Shown: positions 28,187 to 37,582, counted from the stretch's first letter. The stretch: 63,284 nucleotides of DNA from Deltaproteobacteria bacterium (GCA_016937155.1 JAFGWM010000070.1:1-63284), one strand, 5' to 3'. Notes: generated by a model from the sequence alone, not told the origin. Made by a program: numbers and translations.

Positions 28187-29074
28187 ATGAAAACTAACAG
28201 GTTGTGGATATCAATAATGGTAGTGGTTGTCTCATTTTTATCCTGTAAAAAAAAATCTGTTCGAACAGCAGGACTGAAAGGGGAACAGATGATCCCTGCT
28301 TCAGTAAAGTTTATGTCTGAAATTAAAAATGAACTTGGATTTCTCCCTGAAGCTATATACAGCATTAATATTAAATCCATCATAAATTCACCATTTATGA
28401 AGATTCTCCAAAACCAGTTTACTAAATTATCTACGAATTCTAAATGCCTGATGTCAGTTCTTGAAAAAACCCAGTATCTGCACATTTTCAGTAGAAATCA
28501 GGAATTTATTCGTACAAATGAAGATCCAAAGAAGATGGCACTCAATGAAATCCTTGTTTTTTATGGAGTTGATTCGATTGCAGCTCAAAAATGTTTTGCA
28601 AATCATTTTCCCGATATGTTGTTAGCCAAATCGGGAGATAAGTTGAAAACTCTACCCGGTACTGGCTATATGTGGAGCCCGTCTAGGGATATTCTTGTTA
28701 CTGCACCAATGTCCCTTATCGGGAAACTGATTCCAGGAAAAGGAAAACTTGGATCCGGAAAACTGGATTTTTTAAAACAAAAGCCAAGTGTGGTTTTTTA
28801 TTTCAATCAAGGAAAATCATTTGAAAAGGGAGCTGGTTTCATAGATTTTTCCAAGGGTCTTGATACTGATGTTTTTCTCATCTACAAAAGAGAATTACTT
28901 GCTCGTGTTGCTCAAAACCAGTACAAAAACATGAAGAGATTTTTTGGAGCTAACAAAAAGTATTCAAAATTGCTTGATAATCTGGATTTTTACAAAAATG
29001 AAAAGACCGTGGCTTTTTCATTCACCCAGACAAGATTTCAACTCCGTCAACTTATGGGAATTTTCGGACTGTAG
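28187..29074 (+). CDS. Hypothetical lipoprotein
   Basis: 295 aa. Lipoprotein signal ends in FLSC (C20), followed by a Lys-rich patch. The body is a mixed alpha/beta protein of unrecognised family, with the blocks ILVFYGVDSIAAQKCFANHF, GTGYMWSPSRDILVTAPMS and SVVFYFNQGKS. AAGGAAG precedes the ATG. Last gene of the unit beginning at 25427; only 2 bp separate its stop from the convergent FapA-like gene. Confidence 0.68.
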   Translation: MKTNRLWISIMVVVVSFLSCKKKSVRTAGLKGEQMIPASVKFMSEIKNELGFLPEAIYSINIKSIINSPFMKILQNQFTKLSTNSKCLMSVLEKTQYLHIFSRNQEFIRTNEDPKKMALNEILVFYGVDSIAAQKCFANHFPDMLLAKSGDKLKTLPGTGYMWSPSRDILVTAPMSLIGKLIPGKGKLGSGKLDFLKQKPSVVFYFNQGKSFEKGAGFIDFSKGLDTDVFLIYKRELLARVAQNQYKNMKRFFGANKKYSKLLDNLDFYKNEKTVAFSFTQTRFQLRQLMGIFGL

Positions 29075-29076
29075 AT

Positions 29077-30474
29077 TTACATGGGGGCAAGAAGCTCCAT
29101 TTTCTGATTTCCCTCTTCATCCTCTGTTACAGTAAAAGTCTTTCCATTTTGACTCTGTTCAAGAGTAACAGAAAACTTCCCGAGTTTCACATGCAGCCCG
29201 GAATTTATCTCCCGGTTAACAGTGATGACTGACTTGTACATGTTTTCCTTTAAATTTTCCAGTGTAGCTAATTGAATAATAAGGAGTTCCTTATCATTGA
29301 CAATATGCTCCAGTTGTTTTTGAACATTGTCCGAAGTCTCATGCCGGATTCTTTTTGAGGAATTTATCAGTTCATTCATTTTATTCATTCTGGACAATTT
29401 ATGTTCAACCTCATCAATCTGTCTGATGATAAAATCTCTTCGGGATTCGAATAAAGAGTCACAACTTATCTGTAGATAAGTGGCTATGCCGGCACTTGTC
29501 CCTGTGGTGTTACATATTATGCCCTGACTGGACACAACTGAGCCACCTATGATACATCCCATCTTGGAACCTTTTTTCCCTACAGTTAATTTTTCCACAC
29601 ACTTAACTTCACTGTTTAAAACAAAGTTAACTATATTTACAGTTTTGTATGCTTCAATAACAGAATGCTCTGCGTATAAACACATAACCATTCCTTTGGA
29701 TCTTATGATTGATATTCCGTGAGCATACTCACCATCCTCTCCTTTTAGCTCCTGCGCACCAATAATCCCGCCCTTGACAATGATATCACCTTCAGCTTCA
29801 ATAAGAGCACTTTCAACTATTCCACCCACATAAACATCACCCCCTGATTTTATATACATCCCCGGATTTACATTTTTATTCACTCTCACACTGCCACCAA
29901 AAGAAATTGATCCTGTTCCATAATCAACATTTTCACATGTAAAAACAGGTTCTATCTTTACACCATGATTGGTTATTATTGGTTTCCCCCCTTTGGAAGC
30001 AACCAGAACATTGGGATCCTCTTCTGAAATTTCAACCCCTGAAAGTTTCTTTTTAAAAGGGATATCATCACCAGGTAATCCTGGAATTACTTCTCCGGTA
30101 ACACTTTTTCCATCATCTCCCACAAGTGGAGGGAGTCTTCGCATCAGTTTATCACCGGGATTTACATTCAGAACTTTTTCTATTTTATGCCAGTCAACCG
30201 GTTTATCTTTTATTTTTTTGGGCCATCTCACTGAAGCATCTTCAATCAGAGATTCAAATCTTGTATTCTTTCCTGCTGTTGGTTCGATACCCTTGGCGAT
30301 GAGTACATGTTCACATACTTCCATTTCTGAGATCTGATTAACAGTATCAACCAGCACCCCAAATACTACTCCCTTTTCGGCCAGGATTTTTAATATTGTT
30401 TCAGAATCAGGCTTTTCGCCTGGTTCAAGGGTCAGATAGGCCTCCAGATTATCATCAGAAATTTTTACTTCCAC
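29077..30474 (-). CDS. FapA-family (DUF342) polymer-forming protein
   Basis: 465 aa. It has the DUF342/FapA organisation: an N-terminal domain, a VDWHKIEKVLNVNPGDKLMR and GKSVTGEVIPGLPGDD block, a right-handed beta-helix of short repeats (YVGGIVESALIEAEGDIIVK, GGIIGAQ) and a C-terminal coiled-coil region (about 345-420). FapA-like proteins form cytoplasmic or membrane-associated assemblies and are linked to surface or motility processes; the exact role is unknown. The start is GTG at 30474 preceded by AAGGGGTG. Confidence 0.85.
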   Translation of the reverse strand: MEVKISDDNLEAYLTLEPGEKPDSETILKILAEKGVVFGVLVDTVNQISEMEVCEHVLIAKGIEPTAGKNTRFESLIEDASVRWPKKIKDKPVDWHKIEKVLNVNPGDKLMRRLPPLVGDDGKSVTGEVIPGLPGDDIPFKKKLSGVEISEEDPNVLVASKGGKPIITNHGVKIEPVFTCENVDYGTGSISFGGSVRVNKNVNPGMYIKSGGDVYVGGIVESALIEAEGDIIVKGGIIGAQELKGEDGEYAHGISIIRSKGMVMCLYAEHSVIEAYKTVNIVNFVLNSEVKCVEKLTVGKKGSKMGCIIGGSVVSSQGIICNTTGTSAGIATYLQISCDSLFESRRDFIIRQIDEVEHKLSRMNKMNELINSSKRIRHETSDNVQKQLEHIVNDKELLIIQLATLENLKENMYKSVITVNREINSGLHVKLGKFSVTLEQSQNGKTFTVTEDEEGNQKMELLAPM

Positions 30475-30883
30475 AAAACACCCCTTCTGAAATTCAGGAA
30501 TCTCCTGATATTTACTGAAAATTCCACTGCCACTAATGATCTACATCGACACAATTACATATAATATTTAAATTTTACTTTTATAACCATCTGAAAAGAA
30601 ATAATTAAATTTCCCTACAATTATTTTGAGTAAAAGAAATCAAATACAACCATTCAGATGGATGATCGATCATTTTGATATTTTGATTATCACTGCTTCA
30701 TATCTTGTTGAAAAAACTGCTTAAAATGAATGTGTTTTAAAAACCATAAACTATTTTTCAAGTTTTTATATATGACAGATTACTTTTTTTATTGACCATA
30801 TTAAAAAACTGTTCCTATAATATCAGACGTTACTGGTAGAGAAATTGGTTCATTAACTTACTTACAAAAAAGGAGAAACCGCA
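30475..30883. other. Divergent intergenic region (409 bp)
   Basis: A/T-rich, no gene or RNA recognised. It separates the FapA-like gene from the esterase; the promoter for the latter lies at 30792-30821. Several T and A runs but no clear inverted repeat noticed. Confidence 0.6.
30792..30821 (+). promoter_or_regulatory. Strong candidate sigma70-type promoter of the SGNH esterase
   Basis: TTGACC at 30792-30797, 18-bp spacer and a perfect TATAAT at 30816-30821, 63 bp upstream of the ATG. An AAGGAG Shine-Dalgarno precedes the start. Confidence 0.62.
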
Positions 30884-31816
30884 ATGAAAGCTCGAGTAAT
30901 AACCATTGTTATGTTGTTGGCTGTATTTGGTCTGGTGAGTACTTCATGGGCACATCATAATCGCCATGCTCACAAGAAAATGCATGGTCATGATGCTCTG
31001 ATGATCAATCTCGGTGCCTCCACCACATATGGATACACCTTTGACTCAAGTCTTCTTGGTCTACCTTTTGAATATTTTCTTGCTTCAAACCATCATATAC
31101 CGGCATTTGGAGAATATCTGAAGGGTTATTTCGGTGTTCAGGATGTTGTTTCATACAATTTCGCCGTCCCTGGAAAAACTTCAGAGGAGGTTCTGAACGA
31201 ACAGCTCCCTCAGGCCATGGATGTGTTACCACCAAGACATATTCATAATGCAGTTTTCACTGTTGAAGGCGGTGGAAACGATCTCAGACATTTTCAGGTG
31301 GAGTATATGGATCAATGTACAAGTTCAGATCCTTATGACCAGTATGTCTGCATAGTTAATCTGAACGTGGCCCTTGATCAGATTGAAGATAATCTTTATC
31401 AGATAGTAAGTGAAATTAAAGCTGCTGTACCTGAAGCTGTTGTAATCATGCAGACTCAGTACAACTCTCTTTATGACAGACTTCCCAATGGAATGGCATG
31501 TGCAAATGATACTATGATTGGTATTGCAGACCTGGCTTTTGAAGGAAATCCTGAAGCAGGGCATCCTATTAAAGGCCTTAACGTCCGCATCCGTGAGATT
31601 GCTGCTGAACTTGGTGTTCAGGTTGGAGACATAGCCGGCTATCTTTACACTGCACCCGGAGATCTCTATATGAATCCTGATTTCTTCGGCGGCGACTGCA
31701 CCCATCTTTCCGGAACCTGGGATGGAATTCCTGCTGCTGGTATTCCCGGAGATGAAGTTGGTCTGGGATATCAGGCTATATTAGGCAGTTTTGTTTATGC
31801 ACTTCCAGTAGAATAA
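30884..31816 (+). CDS. Secreted SGNH/GDSL-type esterase
   Basis: 310 aa. Signal peptide 1-23 (cut after TSWA), then a His-rich stretch. SGNH blocks: block I LGASTTYGY with the nucleophile Ser, block III VEGGGNDL, and block V DCTHLSGTWDG with the catalytic Asp and His. Family members hydrolyse ester bonds in lipids, acyl carriers or carbohydrates. The block I form GAST in place of GDS is a known variation. It looks monocistronic with its own strong promoter. Substrate unknown. Confidence 0.88.
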   Translation: MKARVITIVMLLAVFGLVSTSWAHHNRHAHKKMHGHDALMINLGASTTYGYTFDSSLLGLPFEYFLASNHHIPAFGEYLKGYFGVQDVVSYNFAVPGKTSEEVLNEQLPQAMDVLPPRHIHNAVFTVEGGGNDLRHFQVEYMDQCTSSDPYDQYVCIVNLNVALDQIEDNLYQIVSEIKAAVPEAVVIMQTQYNSLYDRLPNGMACANDTMIGIADLAFEGNPEAGHPIKGLNVRIREIAAELGVQVGDIAGYLYTAPGDLYMNPDFFGGDCTHLSGTWDGIPAAGIPGDEVGLGYQAILGSFVYALPVE

Positions 31817-31964
31817 TTCTTTCCTTTCAACATTCCCCTGTTCTCTTAATTTTTACCCTTAATAAAAAGTATCTAAAACATGTAGTTAACTATAACTGTG
31901 TTCTTTTTCTATATTGAATTTGAAGTAATTTAATGGAAAATCATAAACAAACTAAAGCGTGTTT

Positions 31965-32204
31965 TTAGTATTTACACTTGGCGTAATCTGTCTTCTTTCC
32001 CATTTTACGGAATTTACTCACTGCTTTAACTTCAGCTTTCTTTTTTGAATAAGCCCAGATATGAAGCTTTCCACTTTTTTTAACTCCCTTTACATAACGA
32101 TGACAGGTGTATTTGTGTTTAGCCTTTGTTTTAGCCTCAATATCAGATAAAGGTGAAGAAAACAAGGCTGTCCCAAGAATAATCCCCATAAATATTTTTA
32201 CCAT
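31965..32204 (-). CDS. Small secreted basic protein
   Basis: 79 aa. Signal peptide (cut near IEA, residues 21-23) and a Lys-rich mature part with two cysteines (TCHRYV and AKCKY) that could form a disulphide. Strong GGAGG upstream of the ATG. No family recognised. Stands alone between the esterase and a small plus-strand gene. Confidence 0.6.
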   Translation of the reverse strand: MVKIFMGIILGTALFSSPLSDIEAKTKAKHKYTCHRYVKGVKKSGKLHIWAYSKKKAEVKAVSKFRKMGKKTDYAKCKY

Positions 32205-32404
32205 TTTGTCCTCCGTTAAAATACGGTCACAGCAACCGCAACGGGCATTATAATTTTCTGTCTAAGCACTGTCAATCCGGATAATAACTACAATTCCACT
32301 TTTTTTAAGTTCATGAAAAATTATAACAGGAATTTAACAGAACCCTAATCCCAGATTTATTTTTTTCAACTAAACATGAATTATAGAATTAAGGAGAGTT
32401 TGCA

Positions 32405-32638
32405 ATGGCTGTCAATATTCAGAATGTAACGAATCCGGATAAAGTCTTTTTCCTTACAGATAAAAATGGCTTTATTCCCCAAAAGGGTGATCACCTGCAT
32501 GATTTTGACTATTCTCATGAGTATCCATTTTACAAACCTGATTATCAGGGCTGTATTGCATGGGAAATTCATAAATCCCGCTGCGAACAGGCATTGAACC
32601 TGGCTGGATGGTCAACTCCTGAACACACTGATAATTAA
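32405..32638 (+). CDS. Small hypothetical protein
   Basis: 77 aa, acidic/aromatic, rich in His, Asp and Tyr, with DHLHDFDYSHEYPFYKPDYQ near the middle. AAGGAGAG at 32391-32398 supports the ATG. No family recognised; the His/Asp cluster could bind a metal, but this is only a guess. A possible decayed coding stretch follows. Confidence 0.55.
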   Translation: MAVNIQNVTNPDKVFFLTDKNGFIPQKGDHLHDFDYSHEYPFYKPDYQGCIAWEIHKSRCEQALNLAGWSTPEHTDN

Positions 32639-32777
32639 TATACTAAGTTTCTATAACCATGCGGGTGAGTATTATTTTAGTAAACACCTGAAAATTCCTG
32701 TTGAATTAGTAAAAAATATTATGGATGGACCTAAAAATAACCACATACCTGAAAATTCAGTTTTTCTTACAAAATAA
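32612..32777 (+). pseudogene. Possible remnant of a small coding region
   Basis: A frame open up to TAA at 32775-32777 encodes protein-like sequence (YNHAGEYYFSKHLKIP, then VELVKNIMDGPKNNHIPENS, then VFLTK) but has no plausible start codon except an internal ATG. It overlaps the end of the preceding gene in another frame. It may be the 3' end of a decayed gene or a frameshifted continuation of the neighbour. Confidence 0.3.
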
Positions 32778-32817
32778 TTTACCGTAGATGATATTAGAAA
32801 CAGCCTGTATCTGGCTC

Positions 32818-33288
32818 TCAGTGAGGATCTTCCTTAATTTCAAGAATTTCTATGAGTTCACAGGGATCTAATCTGAAGGATGAACCCCTTCCCTGAAAAA
32901 ATGAATGCTCTTCAATAAGGTGGATGGCCAAATCACTGAATGATATAGTCTTGCCTGTCTGTTTATTTACTACAGTAGTATTTACCTTCTTTATTGCTCC
33001 ACAACCGGGGAATGGACAGCTTAAAACTCCCCGTACACTTTCCACCAGAACATCAAAATGAGGTTGAACAAATTCAAAAAGACCCTCGCCTTTTCTTCCC
33101 TCGTCTCTTATTCTTCTCATATTCTGAGCCAGTTCAGCACTGGTAAGTCCCCTTCGGGCAATTTCGGCCTCATCAGCGACTATAATATCCATAAGGCTTC
33201 TTGAATCACTGCCTAAAAATCCATCCAGAGTGATAATTCCAGGTTTCATACTTTCATATGCCATTTTCATCTGAGGAGTATTCTTCAA
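32818..33288 (-). CDS. Conserved hypothetical protein with CPFPGCG zinc-finger-like motif, NQR operon tail
   Basis: 156 aa. The C-terminal half has SCPFPGCGAIKKVN and, 30 residues on, SDLAIHLIEEHSFF, giving two Cys and two His in a C2H2-like spacing. The N-terminal half is charged and helical. The start is TTG at 33288 with AGGAGG 5 nt upstream. It follows nqrF by 21 bp in the same orientation, so it is likely cotranscribed with the NQR genes; role unknown. Confidence 0.65.
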   Translation of the reverse strand: MKNTPQMKMAYESMKPGIITLDGFLGSDSRSLMDIIVADEAEIARRGLTSAELAQNMRRIRDEGRKGEGLFEFVQPHFDVLVESVRGVLSCPFPGCGAIKKVNTTVVNKQTGKTISFSDLAIHLIEEHSFFQGRGSSFRLDPCELIEILEIKEDPH

Positions 33289-33309
33289 TTTCGCCTCCTT
33301 AATTCCTTA

Positions 33310-34422
33310 TCAGGCAAAGGGATCATAGAAAATTTCATCATCCCTTAATCCCAGATTTTTGAGTGCAGCAATATATGAATTCAGAGCATCGGGATTTCCA
33401 CACAGGTATGACTCCATTCCCTGTGCAGTTTCATAATATTCAGGAAGTATGTTGTTAAGTCTGCCCACTTTTCCTGACCAGTTATCTTCCTCCTCCGGAC
33501 GACTTAGAACCGGAATAAAATTAAAATCAGGAATTAATTTTTCAAGTTCTTCCATTAACTCAGTATTATAAAGGTCATCCCTTTTCCTTGCACCATAGAA
33601 GTATTTAACTTTACGGTTGATACCCCTATGAGCCATATGAGTAAGAATACTCTTAATTGGAGCCATTCCACTGCCAACTGCCATACAAATCATCTCTGCA
33701 TCGGTATCTCTGAGATAAAAATCGCCATACGGGCCATTAAATTTCACAGTATCTCCAACCTTTAGAAATTTATGCACCCAGGTTGTACATATCCCACCAG
33801 GAACGTATTTTATCTCCAAATCGATGAAACCATCATCATCGGGTTTTGAAGCGATACTGTAGGCTCTGTAGACCGCTTCTGGTGTTAAATCATATACTGG
33901 AACTTCCAGTTGAATAAATTGTCCCGCTTTGAATTCTATCTTATCATTTTCAGAAAGTTCCAGTCTTAAACCTTTGATATCCGCAGTAAGATCAACGAGT
34001 GAAACGCACCTGGCCTCAAACTGTCTTATTTTAAAAAGTTCTTCAGGAACGGTAACTTCTAAATCTGCCTTCACTTTCACCTGACAGCATAGTCTGACAT
34101 TATCAGTGATCTCAGACGGTTCAAGAAAAGGCAGTTCTGTTGGAAGAACTTCACCTGCACCGGATTCAATTTTCAGTTTACAAAGTCCACAGCTTCCTCT
34201 ACCTCCACATGCACTTGGTATAAAGATTTGTTCACTCTTAAGAGCACTCAAAAGAGTCTGTCCACCATCTACAATTATTTCTTTTTCATTATTAATTGTA
34301 ATTTTCTTATCACCATAATTACCAATAGTAGCATCAGCAATTACTATCAGAATACTCAATACCGTAGCTATTCCTGAAACTATAAGAACACTCGTTATGA
34401 GATGTCCAAACTGAAAATCCAT
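33310..34422 (-). CDS. nqrF: Na+-translocating NADH:quinone reductase subunit F
   Basis: 370 aa. One N-terminal membrane helix, a plant-type 2Fe-2S domain with C72, C78, C81 and C113 (CGGRGSCGLC...CCQV), an FAD domain with RAYSIAS and a C-terminal NAD-binding domain (GSGMAPIKSILTHM, YLCGNPDAL). This subunit takes electrons from NADH. The start is the ATG at 34422, preceded by GGAG. The layout and length match NqrF; Rnf has no such subunit, which settles the NQR assignment. Confidence 0.93.
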   Translation of the reverse strand: MDFQFGHLITSVLIVSGIATVLSILIVIADATIGNYGDKKITINNEKEIIVDGGQTLLSALKSEQIFIPSACGGRGSCGLCKLKIESGAGEVLPTELPFLEPSEITDNVRLCCQVKVKADLEVTVPEELFKIRQFEARCVSLVDLTADIKGLRLELSENDKIEFKAGQFIQLEVPVYDLTPEAVYRAYSIASKPDDDGFIDLEIKYVPGGICTTWVHKFLKVGDTVKFNGPYGDFYLRDTDAEMICMAVGSGMAPIKSILTHMAHRGINRKVKYFYGARKRDDLYNTELMEELEKLIPDFNFIPVLSRPEEEDNWSGKVGRLNNILPEYYETAQGMESYLCGNPDALNSYIAALKNLGLRDDEIFYDPFA

Positions 34423-34465
34423 TGCAAACTCCACTGATGATTAATTTTCCCAAAAGGGTTGCTTC

Positions 34466-35059
34466 TCATATCTTTATCATTCCAGTAAAACCCATAAATG
34501 CCATGGACATAATTCCGGCAATAATAAGGGTAATCCCTGCGCCTTCGAGACCTCCAGGAACTCTTGAACGTTTCATATTCTGCCTGATACCAGCCATTGC
34601 AACAATTGCAACCATCCAGCCGATACCGCTGCCAAGACCATAAGCAACACTTGATACAAGTGTATATTTTCTTATAATCATAAATAGACTGACTCCCAGA
34701 ATTGCACAGTTCACTGTTATCAGAGGAAGAAAAATTCCAAGGGCATTATAGAGTTTTTCACTGACTCTTTCTATAATCATTTCAACTATCTGAACAAATG
34801 CTGCAATTACAATTATGAAAACAATATATTTAAGATAAACAAGTTTAAAAGGTATCAGCACATAGTAGTATACCAGCCAGTTTAATGCACTGGTTGTTGT
34901 TATAACAAAAACCACAGCCAGTCCCAGTCCTACTGCGGTTTTAACCTGTTTGGAAACAGCAAGAAACGAACACATTCCCAGATACAGAGTTAACAAAATA
35001 TTGCTTGTAAATATTGCTGCAAAAAAAATTGCAAAAGTTCCAGGAGAGCTACCTTCCAT
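34466..35059 (-). CDS. nqrE: Na+-NQR subunit E
   Basis: 197 aa, six membrane helices. Signature stretches: [40 protein letters not shown] and [20 protein letters not shown], close to the NqrE consensus and including the buried Cys that helps hold an iron centre in NQR. The start is the ATG at 35059, 6 nt after AAGGAGG, which overlaps nqrD by 11 bp; an upstream start giving six extra basic residues is less likely. Confidence 0.94.
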   Translation of the reverse strand: MEGSSPGTFAIFFAAIFTSNILLTLYLGMCSFLAVSKQVKTAVGLGLAVVFVITTTSALNWLVYYYVLIPFKLVYLKYIVFIIVIAAFVQIVEMIIERVSEKLYNALGIFLPLITVNCAILGVSLFMIIRKYTLVSSVAYGLGSGIGWMVAIVAMAGIRQNMKRSRVPGGLEGAGITLIIAGIMSMAFMGFTGMIKI

Positions 35060-35666
35060 TTGACGCCTCCTTTTCAACTAAAATTCGGCCTTTAACAATC
35101 CAGATAAAAATCGCCAGCATAAAAAACGCTCCGGGAGCCATTACCATAATTGACCATTTTACCCACCAGCTACCCAGAACCACCTGACCCCAGACAGTAC
35201 CACTTCCCATAAGTTCCCTGAAAAAAGCTATCAGCAGTAAAACCCAGGAATAGCCTACTCCTGAGCTTAAACCGTCAACCAGAGATATTCCTGGTGTATT
35301 TTGCATAGCGAAGGCTTCTGCTCTACCCATAATGATACAGTTTGTAATTATAAGACCAACATATGGTCCCAGCTGCCTTGCTATTTCAGGAACCTGAGCT
35401 TTAAGCATTATCTCGACTATAATTACCCAACTGGCAATAATAAGAGTCGAAACCATCATTCTGATTCTTGTGGGTATAAATCTGCGAAGAAGAGAAACCG
35501 TAAAATTTGAAAGAGCTGTTGTAAATATCAGCCCAATGGCCATAACCAGAGTATTTTTCAAAACATTGGTAACTGCAAGGGTTGAGCAGATTCCAAGAAT
35601 TTGAACAAATACCGGATTGTCGCGTCCCAGATTTGAAAAAACAACATTTGAAGTTCTGGAACTCAT
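35049..35666 (-). CDS. nqrD: Na+-NQR subunit D
   Basis: 205 aa, six membrane helices. [20 protein letters not shown] and [18 protein letters not shown] are diagnostic NqrD/RnfE blocks, and the second holds the counterpart of the NqrE Cys. Next to nqrE and nqrF this is NqrD. Its start shares its first base with the last base of nqrC. Confidence 0.93.
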   Translation of the reverse strand: MSSRTSNVVFSNLGRDNPVFVQILGICSTLAVTNVLKNTLVMAIGLIFTTALSNFTVSLLRRFIPTRIRMMVSTLIIASWVIIVEIMLKAQVPEIARQLGPYVGLIITNCIIMGRAEAFAMQNTPGISLVDGLSSGVGYSWVLLLIAFFRELMGSGTVWGQVVLGSWWVKWSIMVMAPGAFFMLAIFIWIVKGRILVEKEASNGR

Positions 35667-36265
35667 CAGTCACTTCCCTTTCTGATGACAGTTGAAATTT
35701 TTACAAGTGCATTATTAACAATATCCTTCACTGCAGTGGATGTCACTGTTGCTCCGGTGATTGCATCAAATTGTGTTTTTGCAACAGTTCCGGTACCTTC
35801 AGGAACCATTGTTACCGGACCGGTTTTCCCAATGAACTGTTTTTTAAACCACGACTCACTTATACGTGCCCCAAGTCCCGGTGTTTCACTCTGAGAAATA
35901 AAGTTGATACCTGTAATAGTTTTTTTGTCTGATTTAAAACCTATCAGTGTGACAATTTCACCCCATAAACCCGGTCCACTCACCTTTAAAACGTAAAATA
36001 AATTTTTTCCATCCCTGACAGTGTAGTAAGGATTTGCTGTTTTATGATATTTTACTTTATTTTCATAAAAGTTATTCAGTTCTTTTATTGAAGTGGGAAA
36101 ACTAAGTGGAGTGCAACCAAGAAGGGCTTTTCTGAAAAAAACCGCTTCATTTCTCATAATGGTATCCTTTGTCAGCAAATGAACTGTACTGACCGCACCA
36201 ATGAAAACAGCGCTTAAAAGAGCCATAAAGACAACTGTTTTTATTCTCATGGATGCTTTCCCCAT
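35666..36265 (-). CDS. nqrC: Na+-NQR subunit C (short, covalent FMN)
   Basis: 199 aa. One N-terminal helix and a periplasmic domain ending in DAITGATVTSTAV; T173 in TGAT is the predicted covalent FMN site. The length is nearer RnfG than the classical NqrC of about 250 aa. The ATG overlaps the nqrB stop (TAATG). Electrons pass from NqrF through this flavin in the enzyme's relay. Confidence 0.88.
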   Translation of the reverse strand: MGKASMRIKTVVFMALLSAVFIGAVSTVHLLTKDTIMRNEAVFFRKALLGCTPLSFPTSIKELNNFYENKVKYHKTANPYYTVRDGKNLFYVLKVSGPGLWGEIVTLIGFKSDKKTITGINFISQSETPGLGARISESWFKKQFIGKTGPVTMVPEGTGTVAKTQFDAITGATVTSTAVKDIVNNALVKISTVIRKGSD

Positions 36266-37221
36266 TATATATCCCCTTTCAGTGCTTTTGCTTTTCTGGA
36301 AAGTTTATACTGAGAAATTCCATAATCGGTTATAGGGGCAAAGGTATTACCCAGAAGTATCGCAAACATCATGCCTTCCGGCCATACTGAAAATACTCGT
36401 ATCAGAACGGTCATTATTCCAATGAAAAGACCATACAGAATTTTACTTTCATTCTGTTTGGGTGCACTAACAGGATCTGTTGCCATAAAAAACATTCCCA
36501 GAACAAATCCTCCACTAAGAAATGCCGCTAAAGGATTTACAGTTGTTCTTACACCCAGAAGCCAGAATATACCCTGCATTCCTACCATTCCCAGAAAGGT
36601 TGAAATGACAATGGATCTATTGGCAATTTTTTTCCAGAACAGGTAGATACCTCCAAGAAAAAGCAGTATTGCACTGGTTTCACCTAATGATCCTGAAATA
36701 TTTCCAATGGCAGCATGGAGATACCAGGAATTATCCACAACAGTGGATGTTTTTAGAAAGGTTGCAGCAGTCACTGCATCAGGAGTATATTTAGAAAATC
36801 CTCCAAACAGCCCATTAGCAGGAACATACCATCTGGAAGTCATATGCTGGGCAAACGTGATATATATAAATGCTCTTCCCACTAAAGCAGGATTAAAAGG
36901 GTTCTTTCCAAAACCGCCAAAAACCATCTTTCCAAACACCACTCCGAATACTGCACCAACAGCAGCCATCCAGAAAGGAAGTGAAGGCGGAAGTGTCATA
37001 GCAAGTAAAAGACCTGTTACAAAAACACTGCTGTTAACAGGTTCGTCATAATGGCGGGCAAATAAATATTCTGAAATATATGCTGCGGATACTGTAACAG
37101 CAATGAGAATAAATGCTCTCCAACCATAAAAGTAAACACTGGCAAGAGCAGCCGGGAAAAGTGCATACAAAACTTTTTTCATAGGAAGTAGCCACATTAT
37201 TCGTTTTTTGGGAGCCATCAT
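36265..37221 (-). CDS. nqrB: Na+-NQR subunit B (short form)
   Basis: 318 aa, about nine membrane helices, with FGGFGKNPFNPALVGRAFIY and FFMATDPVSAPKQN, standard NqrB/RnfD blocks. The covalent FMN site SGAT is present as T151-A-A-T154. It is shorter than classical NqrB (usually over 400 aa) and so RnfD-sized. The first ATG overlaps the stop of the upstream HMA gene. Carries the main transmembrane Na+ path and the quinone-near flavin in known complexes. Confidence 0.88.
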   Translation of the reverse strand: MMAPKKRIMWLLPMKKVLYALFPAALASVYFYGWRAFILIAVTVSAAYISEYLFARHYDEPVNSSVFVTGLLLAMTLPPSLPFWMAAVGAVFGVVFGKMVFGGFGKNPFNPALVGRAFIYITFAQHMTSRWYVPANGLFGGFSKYTPDAVTAATFLKTSTVVDNSWYLHAAIGNISGSLGETSAILLFLGGIYLFWKKIANRSIVISTFLGMVGMQGIFWLLGVRTTVNPLAAFLSGGFVLGMFFMATDPVSAPKQNESKILYGLFIGIMTVLIRVFSVWPEGMMFAILLGNTFAPITDYGISQYKLSRKAKALKGDI

Positions 37222-37451
37222 TTTTCCTCTGAATCGCCGGAAACCAACTCACTCCCATGCCCCAGAATGAAAGTTATTTCCTGAAATTTTTCAAGTACAT
37301 CTTCATCACCGTTATAATCCAGATGAATTATTCCATTTGCAGAATCCACATAGACCTCTTCCACACCTTTAATTTTTCTACCATTTCGCTCAATCGCATA
37401 AGAACACGAACTGCAATGACCACCGGTAAATGAAAAAACCGCCTTACTCAT
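37218..37451 (-). CDS. Heavy-metal-associated (HMA) domain protein
   Basis: 77 aa. A single ferredoxin-like HMA domain, with metal ligand pair GGHCSSCSYAIE and the beta strand EEVYVDSANGIIHLDYNG. HMA proteins bind Cu+ or related soft metals. Start at ATG 37451, with GAGGTG upstream; a GTG three codons earlier is too close to that site. First gene of the NQR run and overlapping nqrB by 4 bp, in the place where nqrA is usually found. Role in the complex (metal insertion?) is a guess. Confidence 0.82.
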   Translation of the reverse strand: MSKAVFSFTGGHCSSCSYAIERNGRKIKGVEEVYVDSANGIIHLDYNGDEDVLEKFQEITFILGHGSELVSGDSEEK

Positions 37452-37582
37452 TACTAACACCTCTAATCATAAACATACCCGCTACACTATCCAATGCCCC
37501 TGATCAGATCAATTAAAAAAATTCAGAAATTACTGAAAACAGAAAGATATTTACATTTTATTTACTTGATTTAAATAATTAT

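Noticed and set aside
32818-37451. Rnf complex instead of NQR
   Set aside because: NqrF with 2Fe-2S and FAD/NAD domains is present, RnfB and RnfC are absent, and the NqrD/E blocks match NQR best.
37466-37494. TTGGAT-17-TATGAT promoter on the minus strand upstream of the HMA gene
   Set aside because: The transcript would start inside the Shine-Dalgarno; plausible only with a nearly absent leader, so not listed as a feature.
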